This document shows, in pieces, positions 11,430 to 22,206 of a stretch of 64,000 bases of DNA. The position numbers and the translations under genes are program-made. The notes beneath the pieces were generated by a model. That model searched no databases and had not been told where the DNA came from. It was given only the letters and a program-made list of their open reading frames with translations. Origin of the DNA: Mikania micrantha (lineage: Eukaryota; Streptophyta; Magnoliopsida; Asterales; Asteraceae). Location: contig CM018693.1 in the NCBI GenBank assembly GCA_009363875.1, positions 109,694,362 to 109,758,361 on the forward strand, read 5' to 3'. Position 1 is the stretch's first letter; each line of letters starts with the position of its first letter.

Positions 11430-11928
11430 GTGCGTACACGGCCCCTTTCTTATTTTAAACTGTTTTGGGGGAGAAAACATGTGCAACAAACTCTTTTTAG
11501 ATACATATCACTTGCATGAGTTAGCTGTTTACATTATGTGACAACATAGCAATTGAAAGTCCTTACACACCTCGAACCGTTTAGTTTGCTGTAACGCAAA
11601 GCGTGGAAGTTGGAAATAGATCTATTAGGTTTGACAAACCTCACCTGGTAGATGGGATCTACGCAGGTGTTTGACTGACCAAACACATTTTACTATTGTT
11701 GTGCTAGACAATAGTGGCAAGGCAAAAACATGCTATAGCATGGCAATTCGTCAGCTTCGGTGTCGACCACTTATGTAAATAGTTTATATGACTAGCTATC
11801 ATGACTGTGCATGTGTGATTATGTTATCTACAACTTGATATTCAAACTGTTGTTTTGAACATCGTGAATACTTAAAACCTGTGTTATACACCAACCTTTG
11901 TGTTGACTTGATTTACATGTTTTCTCAG
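11430..11928 (+). other. Putative intron inside C LTR
   Basis: The donor is AAAG/GTGCGTAC at 11429/11430. The acceptor is TTTACATGTTTTCTCAG/G at 11928, with TTGAC about 25 bases upstream as a possible branch site. The copy in the 3' LTR is 20553-21051, also 499 nt. Families A and B have equivalent donor and acceptor contexts in the same part of their LTRs. Splicing would shorten the leader ahead of the primer site. It needs transcript evidence. Confidence 0.55.
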
Positions 11929-12230
11929 GACGCTAAGGCGCGCAATAAAGACTGGCATGGACTAGGAGATAGAGTCGCATGCATTTTAAACATTCTAGAT
12001 ATTTGGATTTGAACATTTGAAACTTTGTATTGTATTTTACAATTTTCAACTGTTACTAGTTTTATAACGCTTCCGCAAATTTTGAAAACTCTGATATTAT
12101 GTTTTAAAGACCAAAGTATGTTTTGAAATTCATATAGAGGTCTTCGTTATGTCTAATGATCTGAGATCCTGGTTTGTCACGTTCCCAAACGGTATGATTC
12201 CGTTAGTTGGAAATTGGGGGTGTGACAGAT

Positions 12231-12248
12231 TGGTATCAGAGACATTGG
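12231..12248 (+). promoter_or_regulatory. Primer binding site of C
   Basis: TGGTATCAGAGACATTGG begins three bases after the LTR end. Its first 11 bases match the complement of the 3' end of plant initiator tRNA-Met, the usual primer of these elements. Confidence 0.9.
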
Positions 12249-12410
12249 TTATAGCGAACTAGGTTTGCATTTGTAGGCTTAGACTATGACTGTTAGACAT
12301 TAGACACCTATGTTTACACATATTACTTAGAAATTACATATGACATTATGTAATTGACTTGTTTACACATTCCATGGCACTGCACTTACATATGGTATTA
12401 TGTAACAGGC

Positions 12411-13040
12411 ATGGCATCCTCATCAGTACCTTACATTTATATTGATGACTCTGAGGACGAGGAACCGATAGTTCCAGCACCACCATCATCACCACCACCA
12501 CCTATTCCATCTCCTCCATCATATGAGAGGGATGACTCAGATCCGGAGGAGGATCCGGAGGAGGATCCAGACGAGGATCCCGAGGAGGATCCAGATGAGG
12601 ACCCGGATGAGGATCCGGAAGAGGAGCCAGTGGAGGGCACTCAGCAGATCTCTGCTGAGGGACCTTCTACACATCCACCACCAGTACTAGATGCTCCTGA
12701 GCCTAAGAGGCAAAGGACGGACGCTGAGGAGATCGCCAAACTGCGCGAGGATTTGTACGAGGCAGAAGATAGGATCGCACAACATTCTCAGGAACAATGG
12801 GATGCTAATGAGAGGCAAGAGGAACTTGCCCATCTGGTTCATGATATGCGGAATGAGATGATTAACTTGATTGATCGTCTTGAAGCTTCAGAGAACCGAG
12901 CTGAGATTCTGGAGGGCAGGATTGAATCCTTGGAGGATTTAGTGGCCTCTGAGAACGAGGAACAGGATGAAGAGGAGGAGGAGGAGGAACCAGCACCAGT
13001 TGTTGATTCCGATCCTGAATCCACGGTTGAGGATGATTGA
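12411..13040 (+). CDS. Acidic, proline-rich coiled-coil protein of element C (unknown function)
   Basis: I do not recognise this protein. The chosen ATG (MASSSVPY) gives 209 residues; an in-frame ATG 57 bases upstream exists but lies in leader-like sequence. Residues 11-20 are acidic, 20-37 are proline/serine rich, 44-72 are a run of DP(E/D)ED repeats, 98-102 read PKRQR (possible nuclear signal), about 105-180 have the heptad-like charged pattern of a coiled coil, and 180-209 are again strongly acidic. It lies between the primer site and gag, 243 bases before the gag ATG, in the same direction. Chromoviruses normally carry only gag-pol; Ogre/Tat elements have an ORF ahead of gag, but I see nothing linking this one to those. 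A chaperone, chromatin or gag-partner role would be a guess. The frame is clean in a young element, which suggests it is maintained. Confidence 0.8.
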   Translation: MASSSVPYIYIDDSEDEEPIVPAPPSSPPPPIPSPPSYERDDSDPEEDPEEDPDEDPEEDPDEDPDEDPEEEPVEGTQQISAEGPSTHPPPVLDAPEPKRQRTDAEEIAKLREDLYEAEDRIAQHSQEQWDANERQEELAHLVHDMRNEMINLIDRLEASENRAEILEGRIESLEDLVASENEEQDEEEEEEEPAPVVDSDPESTVEDD

Positions 13041-13283
13041 TTTTCCTTTGTTTGTTTTGTTTAAACTTATTAGGAACGGGTTGTGTTCCTACATTAGTAA
13101 TTTGGAAACTTGTATTTGATTTCAAAAGTATTGTATTCAAAGAAAATTTCTATTTATTGAAGAACTAATATTTAATCCCAACAGTTGTGTTGATTTATAT
13201 TATATGTTGTGTTTGTTGTTTTACTTACACATGTTACATTAGACTTTGCAAGCATGCTAACATTTCTTGTAAATAGGAAACAA

Positions 13284-16200
13284 ATGGCTGAGGGAAACGT
13301 TCACATGACAGTCGCTGAGCTCAACGAGCTAATTAACAATAGAGTCGCTGAGGCAATCGCACAGTATGCTCAGACACACAACACAGGACCACAGGGTCCA
13401 GCTGGGGGATTGGTTAACCCACAAGTTTGCGCGTTCAAGATGTTCTTGGACTGTAAACCACATAATTTCAAAGGGTCGGAGGGGGCCATAGGACTCCTTC
13501 GGTGGATTGAAAAGGCGGAGTCTGTGTTTGAAATGTGCAACTGCCCTGACGAAAGCAAGGTGAAATTTGCTACGGGAACATTGGAGGGTCCAGCATTAAC
13601 TTGGTGGAACTCAAATGTTCAGACTCTGGGATTGGGAGAGGCTAATGCCTTGACATGGAACAACTTCAAAACTTTACTGCAAGAGGAGTACTGTCCTCGC
13701 AGTGAAATGCAGAAGTTGGAAGAGGAATATTGGCACCTCAAGATGGAGGGGTCAAATATTGAAGAGTACACAACCAGGTCACATGAGTTAGCCAGACTGC
13801 TACCACACATGGCTACTCCAGCCAGTAAGTGGATTGAAAGATACATTGGAGGACTAGTGCCTCAGATCCAGGGGTTGGTTACTTCAGCAAATCCCACCAC
13901 CATCCAACAAGCTGTTCGTTTAGCGCATCAGCTTACTGATCTGGCAGTATTACAGGGGACTCTGCCTAAACGAACATCTGCTACCAAGGTGGGAGATCAT
14001 AAAAGAAAGTGGGAAGGTAATAACTCAAAGAGTCACAATCAACAATCATACCAGCAGAATCGGAAGCAAGACTCAAACAAGTCTTATCATAATTCAAGCA
14101 GTGGTCAGCAATCATCATCAACGGGGGGTTATATTGGTAAACACCCCAAGTGCAACAGGTGTGGTTACCATCATGCCGGTAATCAGTGTGATAGAGCTAA
14201 GTGCCAGAGGTGTGGCAAGATTGGACATGCGGCTAAGGATTGTCGCGGGGAGCTACAGAACAACCACAACAACCAGAATAATAACCAGAACAACGCACAG
14301 AAAGGTTGTTATGAGTGTGGCAAGATGGGACACTTCAAGAAGGATTGCCCACAACTCAAGAAAAGTGGGGAGAATAATAATGCAACAGGCAACGGCAACG
14401 GCAATGGTAATGGTAATGGCACCAACAACAACAATAACAATAACAACAACAATAATGGTGCTAGAGGCAGGGCGTTTGTGATAGGAGGACGTCAAGCACG
14501 GGAGGATCCCAACATCGTTACGGGTACGTTCCTCTTAGATAATCACTATGCCTCTATGTTATTTGACACTGGTGCCGACCGGAGTTTTATATCTAGTTCA
14601 CTTGCTAAGTTGCTAAATGTTAGTCCCACTGCCTTAGATAGTCCATACACTGTGGAATTAGCTGATGGTAAGTTGATCGTAGTGGAAAATATTTTTAAGG
14701 GATGTATACTTGATTTGATGGGTCAAACACTAGAGATTGATCTTATGCCTATTGCCTTAGGCAGTTTTGATGTAGTTATTGGCATGGACTGGTTGTCCAA
14801 AAACCAGGCTGAAATTGTATGCCATGAAAAGATTGTTCGCATACCTCTTCCGCAGGGAGAGACATTGTATGTACAAGGCGAGAAGAGCAGTACGCCACTG
14901 CGTCTCATATCTTGTATGAAAGCACACAAGTGTCTGCGTAAAGGTCATACGGCAGTTATAGCCCTTATAACTGAAAAGCCGGTAGCTGAGAAAAAGATTG
15001 AAGATATACCAGTAGTTTGTGAATTTCCGGAAGTGTTTCCTGAAGACTTTCCGGGATTACCGCCTATCAGACAGGTGGAATTTCGAATCGACCTTACACC
15101 AGATGCAGCACCGATAGCTAGGGCGCCTTATCGACTTGCACCGTCTGAGATGCAAGAATTATCTACACAATTGCAAGAGTTGTTGGATAAGGGTTTCATA
15201 CGACCTAGTTTTTCACCGTGGGGAGCTCCAGTTTTGTTTGTAAAGAAGAAGGACGGGACTTTCCGTATGTGTATAGACTACCGGGAATTGAATAAGGTTA
15301 CTATCAAGAACCGGTATCCGTTACCCAAGATTGACGATCTGTTCGATCAATTGCAAGGTTCGAGTTACTACTCGAAGATTGATCTCAGGTCTGGTTATCA
15401 TCAACTAAGAGTCCAGGAGGAGGATATCCCGAAGACAGCATTCAGGACACGCTATGGCCATTATGAGTTCTTGGTCATGCCATTTGGGTTGACAAACGCT
15501 CCAGCTGTATTCATGGATCTCATGAATCGTGTTTGTAAACCTTATCTTGATAAGTTTGTCATTGTTTTCATCGATGACATTCTCATCTATTCACAATCTG
15601 AGGAGGAGCACGCCGAACATCTTCGATTACTATTGGAATTGTTGAAACAGGAACAATTGTACGCTAAGTTCTCGAAATGTGATTTTTGGATGCGAGAAGT
15701 ACAATTCTTGGGTCATATAGTCAATGAAAAGGGCATACATGTTGATCCAACAAAGATTGAAGCGATTACGAATTGGGAAGCACCAAAGACCCCTACCGAG
15801 GTACGACAATTCCTTGGGTTGGCGGGTTATTATCGACGATTCATTGAAGGTTTCTCAAAGATCGCTCAACCACTTACAGCTCTTACACACAAGGGAATGA
15901 AGTATAACTGGACGGATAAACAGGAAACTGCGTTCCAGTTATTGAAACAGAAACTCTACAGTGCACCGATTTTGTCCTTACCGGAAGGGACGGAAGACTT
16001 TGTGGTGTATTGTGATGCATCTGCACAAGGGTTGGGATGTGTGTTGATGCAACGTGATAAAGTGATTGCTTATGCTTCCAGGCAACTACGAACACACGAA
16101 AAGAACTACACTACTCATGACTTGGAGTTAGGAGCAGTGGTTTTTGCTTTGAAGATTTGGAGGCATTATCTGTATGGAACTAAGTGTACTATTTATACTG

Positions 16201-17858
16201 ATCATAAGAGTTTGCAACATATCTTTGATCAGAAGGAACTCAATATGAGACAACGACGATGGGTTGAGTTGTTGAACGATTATGAGTGTGCGATTAAGTA
16301 TCACCCTGGAAAAGCTAATGTAGTAGCTGATGCTTTGAGCAGAAAAGACACAACAGGAACAAGACGGGTTCGTGCACTTATGATGACAATACATACTGAC
16401 TTACCTGACAAGGTACGCAGTGCTCAGATCGAGGCCTTGAAAACAGAAAACTTGGTACAGGAATCTCTACGGGGAATGGAAGAACAGTTGGATGCGAAGT
16501 CTGATGGAATTCGTTATTTCATTAATCGACTTTGGATACCTTTGTATGGAGGTTTAAGGGAACTCGTGATGGATGAAGCACACAAGTCCAGATATTCAGT
16601 CCATCCGGGATCAGATAAGATGTATCATTATTTGAAGGCACTGTATTGGTGGCCTCACATGAAAGCTGATATTGCTAAGTACGTTAGCAAATGTTTGACT
16701 TGTTCGAAAGTCAAAGTTGAATATCAGAAGCCATCTGGTTTACTGCAACAACCAGAGATACCGATGTGGAAATGGGAACAGATTTCGATGGATTTCATTA
16801 CTAAGTTACCCCGTACACCGAGTGGTTGTGATACGATATGGGTAATTGTCGATCGATTAACGAAATCTGCACACTTCTTAGCAATCAAGGAAACTGATAA
16901 GATGGAGAAACTGACTCGCATTTACATCAAGGAAGTAGTAGCACGGCATGGCGTGCCAATTTCTATCATATCAGATCGGGATGCCCGATTTACTTCCAAC
17001 TTTTGGAAATCTCTTCATAAGTCATTGGGGACTCGCTTGGATATGAGTACCGCCTATCATCCACAGACCGATGGTCAAAGTGAACGTACGATTCAAACGC
17101 TCGAGGATATATTACGAGCTTGTGTAATTGACTTTGGTGATAGCTGGGAGAATCATTTACCGTTAGTGGAATTCTCTTACAATAATAGTTATCATACAAG
17201 TATTCAAGCAGCACCGTTCGAAGCTTTGTATGGTCGCAAATGTCGTTCACCAGTTTGCTGGGCTGAAATTGGTGACAGTCAGATAACAGGTCCTGAACTA
17301 GTGCACGAGACGACAGAGAAGATAGTTCAAATCCGGAACCGTATGGCAGCGGCCCGGGATCGACAGAAGAGTTATGCTGACAAACGTCGCAAGCCGTTGG
17401 AATTTCAAGTAGGAGATCGAGTTCTTCTAAAGGTATCACCTTGGAAAGGTGTGATACGATTCGGCAAGCGCGGGAAGCTTAGTCCACGTTACGTAGGACC
17501 TTTTGAGATTCTGAAAAGGATTGGTCCGGTTGCGTATCAACTCAAACTATCGGATGAACTCAGTGGAGTTCATGATGTATTTCATGTGTCGAACTTAAAG
17601 AAATGTCTTTCTGATGAGACATTGATTGTACCGTTGGAAGAAATACAAGTAGATGAACAGTTACGATTCATTGACGAACCGGCAGAAATCATGGACCGGG
17701 AGGTCAAACAACTGAAGCAAAGCAAGATTCCGATAGTCAAAGTTCGATGGAATTCACGACGTGGTCCTGAATTCACATGGGAACGAGAAGATCAAATGAT
17801 GAAGAAATATCCTCATCTATTCAAAACGGCTACTGCTAACACTGAGAGCGAACGTTAA
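13284..17858 (+). CDS. gag-pol: Gag-pol polyprotein of Ty3/gypsy chromovirus element C, apparently intact
   Basis: One uninterrupted frame of 1524 residues from MAEGNVHM. The frame stays open 75 bases further up, but this ATG follows a leader-like AAATAGGAAACAA. By residue: capsid-type gag about 50-240 (LTWWNS near 110); three CCHC-like zinc knuckles near 289, 307 (CQRCGKIGHAAKDC) and 342 (CYECGKMGHFKKDC); an asparagine/glycine-rich linker about 368-392; protease with DTGA at 428; reverse transcriptase with FIDDIL, aspartates 764-765; RNase H from YCDAS (D911) to ADALSRK; integrase zinc finger from HPG (1107) to CLTC, catalytic D1170, D1231 and E1267; GPF about 1404; and a degenerate chromodomain-like tail (VKVRW to WERED) about 1486-1514. 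All key catalytic residues are present. It should supply particle, copying and integration functions. The Tekay/Del-like lineage is inferred from motifs. Confidence 0.97.
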   Translation: MAEGNVHMTVAELNELINNRVAEAIAQYAQTHNTGPQGPAGGLVNPQVCAFKMFLDCKPHNFKGSEGAIGLLRWIEKAESVFEMCNCPDESKVKFATGTLEGPALTWWNSNVQTLGLGEANALTWNNFKTLLQEEYCPRSEMQKLEEEYWHLKMEGSNIEEYTTRSHELARLLPHMATPASKWIERYIGGLVPQIQGLVTSANPTTIQQAVRLAHQLTDLAVLQGTLPKRTSATKVGDHKRKWEGNNSKSHNQQSYQQNRKQDSNKSYHNSSSGQQSSSTGGYIGKHPKCNRCGYHHAGNQCDRAKCQRCGKIGHAAKDCRGELQNNHNNQNNNQNNAQKGCYECGKMGHFKKDCPQLKKSGENNNATGNGNGNGNGNGTNNNNNNNNNNNGARGRAFVIGGRQAREDPNIVTGTFLLDNHYASMLFDTGADRSFISSSLAKLLNVSPTALDSPYTVELADGKLIVVENIFKGCILDLMGQTLEIDLMPIALGSFDVVIGMDWLSKNQAEIVCHEKIVRIPLPQGETLYVQGEKSSTPLRLISCMKAHKCLRKGHTAVIALITEKPVAEKKIEDIPVVCEFPEVFPEDFPGLPPIRQVEFRIDLTPDAAPIARAPYRLAPSEMQELSTQLQELLDKGFIRPSFSPWGAPVLFVKKKDGTFRMCIDYRELNKVTIKNRYPLPKIDDLFDQLQGSSYYSKIDLRSGYHQLRVQEEDIPKTAFRTRYGHYEFLVMPFGLTNAPAVFMDLMNRVCKPYLDKFVIVFIDDILIYSQSEEEHAEHLRLLLELLKQEQLYAKFSKCDFWMREVQFLGHIVNEKGIHVDPTKIEAITNWEAPKTPTEVRQFLGLAGYYRRFIEGFSKIAQPLTALTHKGMKYNWTDKQETAFQLLKQKLYSAPILSLPEGTEDFVVYCDASAQGLGCVLMQRDKVIAYASRQLRTHEKNYTTHDLELGAVVFALKIWRHYLYGTKCTIYTDHKSLQHIFDQKELNMRQRRWVELLNDYECAIKYHPGKANVVADALSRKDTTGTRRVRALMMTIHTDLPDKVRSAQIEALKTENLVQESLRGMEEQLDAKSDGIRYFINRLWIPLYGGLRELVMDEAHKSRYSVHPGSDKMYHYLKALYWWPHMKADIAKYVSKCLTCSKVKVEYQKPSGLLQQPEIPMWKWEQISMDFITKLPRTPSGCDTIWVIVDRLTKSAHFLAIKETDKMEKLTRIYIKEVVARHGVPISIISDRDARFTSNFWKSLHKSLGTRLDMSTAYHPQTDGQSERTIQTLEDILRACVIDFGDSWENHLPLVEFSYNNSYHTSIQAAPFEALYGRKCRSPVCWAEIGDSQITGPELVHETTEKIVQIRNRMAAARDRQKSYADKRRKPLEFQVGDRVLLKVSPWKGVIRFGKRGKLSPRYVGPFEILKRIGPVAYQLKLSDELSGVHDVFHVSNLKKCLSDETLIVPLEEIQVDEQLRFIDEPAEIMDREVKQLKQSKIPIVKVRWNSRRGPEFTWEREDQMMKKYPHLFKTATANTESER
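14386..14460 (+). repeat. AAC/GGC microsatellite inside gag linker
   Basis: In-frame GGCAACG-type and AACAAT-type repeats encode alternating Gly-Asn and then an Asn run between the last zinc knuckle and the protease. It is probably a flexible linker and likely length-variable between copies. Confidence 0.8.
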
Positions 17859-17875
17859 ATTTCGGGACGAAATTT
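17857..17875 (+). other. Hairpin overlapping gag-pol stop, first copy (C)
   Basis: AAATTTCG (17857-17864), loop GGA, CGAAATTT (17868-17875): a perfect 8-bp stem whose first bases are part of the TAA stop. It is followed by AACAAGGGGATGA, a polypurine-like tract that here is not next to the LTR. The same module recurs at 18427-18463 directly before the LTR. Confidence 0.75.
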
Positions 17876-17944
17876 CCTTCAACAAGGGGATGACGTGATG
17901 CTTTCACACATCAACATTGCAAATTTCAAACTGTAAGCACAAAC

Positions 17945-18124
17945 ACTTTATTCAATTGATTTATTATTAACATTTGTGCTACATTACATTCTATATATTT
18001 TATGTGCTACATTTCATATGTTACATGTTATGGTACTTTATTCAATTGATTTATTATTAACATTTGTGCTACATTACATTCTATATATTTTATGTGCTAC
18101 ATTTCATATGTTACATGTTATGGT
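17945..18124 (+). repeat. Perfect 90-bp tandem duplication in 3' untranslated region of C
   Basis: Bases 17945-18034 and 18035-18124 are identical copies of a 90-bp A+T-rich unit. It lies between the first and second hairpin/polypurine modules. The rest of 17859-18463 is non-coding, with short GTTACACA / CACAAACAGTCAC-like reiterations. Confidence 0.95.
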
Positions 18125-18426
18125 AGTACATACATGATTGGTTACACACATTTTGCTATGTGCGGGGTTGCATAGTACAAACGGTTATAGACACTCACTA
18201 TGTGTGAGGTTACACAACACAGTATGATCAAACACAAACAGTCACAGTTAGGTGAACTAACTAGTGTACATGCAAACAGTCACATTGAACGATCACATTT
18301 GAGTTGTGATGTTGCAAACATTAGACTTTGTGTGTGAGTACACACAAGCACACAGAATGATCAAATCACACTAACACGTACGATTTAAACTCGTAAGTAG
18401 TTTCCTAACTACTCCTAACACTTACT

Positions 18427-18463
18427 AATTTTCGGGACGAAAATTCCTTCAACAAGGGGATGA
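18427..18463 (+). promoter_or_regulatory. Second hairpin and functional polypurine tract of C
   Basis: AATTTTCG, loop GGA, CGAAAATT (18427-18445) is followed by AAGGGGATGA (18454-18463) abutting the 3' LTR at TGTGACA. Position next to the LTR identifies this as the tract used for plus-strand priming. Compared with the first copy, one stem pair is swapped on both sides (A-T to T-A). Confidence 0.85.
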
Positions 18464-21350
18464 TGTGACAATCCGACTTTTTGGATTAACTTCACTAACT
18501 GAAAAACAGTGAGATCACAGGCCCGACAAGACAAATTAGGCCCACTGAAGTATAGGAAGGTCCAACAAAGGCTAGTAGGCCCAATAAGATCAATTTAGGC
18601 TCAAGGAAAACAAGGAAGGCCCATTAAGGCCTAAGTAGGCCAAAGAAGGCCAAAGTAGGCCCAAGGTAGGCCCAACAAGGCTAAGATAGGCCCAATGAGT
18701 TCAGGATAGGCCCAATTATATTTGAGAAGCCCAATTGGGTTAATTTAGCTCAACAAGGAGTTAAAGTACCCAATTAGTGACAATTCGGGATTTTCGGCTC
18801 AACTTTGTTAACCGAATTGTTATGCAATTGAGCTAAATAATACCTAAAGGATTGGAATTAGTAGAAATCAGTCTTAATATGCTCTAATTACAAAATTAAG
18901 ACTTGTAATTAATTTAAAGGTTCAAGTTTGACCTTAGAAGTCAAAATTCGCATGGGATTATCAATTAAATCCGAAATTTCTCACAAATCGACTTGTAACT
19001 GATCATTAAACATTTTTAATCATCATATTGATGATTATCATTAATGATTAACGGTTATATTACACAGTAATGTCGAATTGAACTCAAAAGGTCACAAGAA
19101 CTTGAAACCGTAGCTCTCACCTCTAAAATTTGTATAAATCGGTTTCAACTCCCACAATTCAAGTTTAAGAACTTCCAATCGGCACTTTTAGAGTAATTAT
19201 CACAAGACAATTCAATCGTAGAAGTCCGGGCTAGAAGATTCAATCGTGAGGTGACCGAAATCCAACCTAGAAGTCAATCTCTTTCAACTGGCTATCAAAT
19301 CACGTAAGTTTTCATTTCTACATCTTCTGAAACCACCGAATAAGAATATCCCTAACCTAATTTCATCTAAGTATCTCGAATTATAAGGGTCCGAGTTCTA
19401 GGGTTCTTAACAAAGTCGGTTTTGGGGGTTTTTGATCAAATGAGTTTAAGAATCAAATTATTGAGCATGGTCAGTTTCAGAAAACCCCGATTATGCTAAG
19501 TAATATGCTAATTTCATTAGGAAACAACGAATTGTATGAATTCTAGTTCTAGGGTTTATGCATCACGACGGTTTCGGGTTTTTGAGGAGATTGAATTCGA
19601 AAATCAAATTATGCATTTCAGAAGGATTCGTGGGAGTCATTTTAAGTGAAACCCACTGTTAATTACTCAAAAACAAAACGAATTCAATGAATTTGATTAT
19701 TAGGGTTTATGTAATAAAAGTCTTGGGGATTTCGAATCAAACGAATTCGTTATTTGAATTAAAGAGCACAGATAGTTTCGAAATCATGGTTTCATTAAAA
19801 ACCCTATGATTTTGCAAATTAACATTAGCTAATCGAACGGATTTGAGTTGGGGATTGAGAACTCAAGTTCGAACATGTTAAGATCAGTTTTATGGGATTA
19901 TGATGTTTAATATTTCGAATTAACACCATTACTAGAGTCGGTTGGATGATTAGAATAGAAACCCTATGGTTTTAGGATTAATCGGGTTCGAATTTGTGAT
20001 CAATTGGGAAGCTTGCTTCGGCTATAGTAAGAAATAGGGAATCTGGCTAAGTAAGGCTTAAAACAATTAAGTTATGAAGTCTGTTGCGATACCCTAGCGG
20101 GCTGAGTTGGTAGAGCGTGTGTGTTGTGATCAGGAGGTCGCGGGTTCGAGCCTTAGGGCTGCCGGTTTTGATATTTTTAAATCCTTTTTGAATTTAGGCC
20201 ATAACTTCTTCGTTCTAACTCCGTTTTAATCCGTTCAAGTTGAGTTGGAACCGTAACGAGAATACGAACGCATTAGAACAATAAAATTCATATTTTAACC
20301 TGAAAACGAAATCGCGTATAATTACGATTATTTAAATAAAATCAAATATGATTTTATTTAAACGATTTCAAAGGCACGCGTATTTACGTATGCACATTTC
20401 TGACACTTTAACATACGTGTGTTGACACGTATGTGATTTCAAGCACAAAACGACATTTCGAATAACACTAGGTTATTGTTTAAACACAGATTCTTCGTAG
20501 GAGGATTTCCTACACGAGCTTTTAGTGTGTGATCATTCTGCTAAAACCAAAGGTGCGTACACGGCCCCTTTCTTATTTTAAACTGTTTTGAGGGAGAAAA
20601 CATGTGCAACAAACTCTTTTTAGATACATATCACTTGCATGAGTTAGCTGTTTACATTATGTGACAACATAGCAATTGAAAGTCCTTACACACCTCGAAC
20701 CGTTTAGTTTGCTGTAACGCAAAGCGTGGTAGTTGGAAATAGATCTATTAGGTTTGACAAACCTCACCTGGTAGATGGGATCTACGCAGGTGTTTGACTG
20801 ACCAAACACATTTTACTATTGTTGTGCTAGACAATAATGGCAAGGCAAAAACATGCTATAGCATGGCAATTCGTCAGCTTCGGTGTCAACCACTTATGTA
20901 AATAGTTTATATGACTAGCTATCATGACTGTGCATGTGTGATTATGTTATCTACAACTTGATATTCAAACTGTTGTTTTGAACATCGTGAATACTTAAAA
21001 CCTGTGTTATACACCAACCTTTGTGTTGACTTGATTTACATGTTTTCTCAGGACGCTAAGGCGCGCAATAAAGACTGGCATGGACTAGGAGATAGAGTCG
21101 CATGCATTTTAAACATTCTAGATATTTGGATTTGAACATTTGAAACTTTGTATTGTATTTTACAATTTTCAACTGTTACTAGTTTTATAACGCTTCCGCA
21201 AATTTTGAAAACTCTGATATTATGTTTTAAAGACCAAAGTATGTTTTGAAATTCATATAGAGGTCTTCGTTATGTCTAATGATCTGAGATCCTGGTTTGT
21301 CACGTTCCCAAACGGTATGATTCCGTTAGTTGGAAATTGGGGGTGTGACA
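18464..21350 (+). mobile_element. 3' LTR of complete C element
   Basis: The 2887-bp LTR is nearly identical to 9340-12227 and is followed by the AAAAC duplication (21351-21355). It repeats the GGCCCA array (18521-18740), the tRNA-like module (20092-20163) and the putative intron (20553-21051). Confidence 0.97.
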
Positions 21351-21355
21351 AAAAC

Positions 21356-22206
21356 AAACAAGCTACCAGTTACCATGCTAATTGTTGAATATAAGATGGA
21401 TGTATTTCGGGTAACTTGAGAAGTTATGAGAAAACCCATATGTTTCTGTTTTATAACAAGCATAATTTTTAAAAGCATGGTTTTGAATGGGTTATGCGTC
21501 AATTTTTACTAATCTTTTATTAAAATTATGAAATCGGTGAGTTTGGAGTTTAAAAGTGGGATTGGTTAATGTTTAAATGTTAACAAGATTAGTTAAATAA
21601 GTGGATGCACACCAAGTGTTTGATCAAATGCTTGAAATGTGAAAGTCAATGATTATGACTTAAAAATACTGACTTAAAGGTGGAATTTGACTTCTATATA
21701 TCACATAATGATGAATGAGATTCAAATGGTTCAAATTGGTTTGAATCAAGATGTATATGTGTTATGTGTATTAAAAGGGTTGTAGATGTGTGAATACAAC
21801 TAGGAGGTGGAAGTAGGAGTCAAGAAAGAAGTCAAAGAGCAGGGAAGGAAGCTTTTGGTGTTAATCAACCATTTGAACAAGGTAAGTTACTCAATTTACT
21901 GTAACATTACATATAAGTAGTAGAAAGAGTCAAGTTGATTGTTTGTGTTAGTATGATTGATTGTGCATAACTTGATTAATGAAGCTAATTGAGTTGAAAG
22001 ACCTATGAGAAGGGATTATTGGTTTCAATATGAATGTTATGCTTGAGTTGTATGTGTTATATAAATGGATTGAAATTAGTCGGATGAGCCGGTGGATGAG
22101 TTCATGATACCACATGGATGTGGATAGCCGGTTGAGCCGGTGAAATTGATCAATTAAATCACTAGAGTGTGGATAACCGAATGAGTCGGTAGATAGTGTG
22201 ACAAAC
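21356..22206 (+). mobile_element. E-family LTR, piece 2
   Basis: This continues the E LTR from 9339. It contains AAG/GTAAGTTAC near 21880, which may be E's own leader splice donor, and from about 22078 a short repeated GGATGAGCCGGTGGATGAG-type motif (GTGTGGATA(A/G)CCG) that continues at 55097. It ends in CAAAC (22202-22206), the left duplication of the D solo LTR. No coding sequence is seen. Confidence 0.7.

Larger units (their letters stand above)
9340..12227 (+). mobile_element. 5' LTR of complete C element
   Basis: The 2888-bp LTR starts TGTGACAATCC and ends GGGGGTGTGACA. It pairs with the 3' LTR at 18464-21350; about 23 differences were found by eye, which marks a recent insertion. Target duplications AAAAC lie at 9335-9339 and 21351-21355. 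In order it holds a GGCCCA array, a tRNA-like module, a TATTTAAATAAAAT stretch near 11206 that could be a TATA region, a hairpin, and a putative 499-nt intron near the end. The whole element spans 9340-21350 (12,011 bp). Confidence 0.97.

Noticed and set aside
12437..12640. Minus-strand ORF rich in GSSSG
   Set aside because: It is the antisense reading of the DP(E/D)ED repeat of the plus-strand ORF at 12411-13040; the simple composition follows from the repeat.
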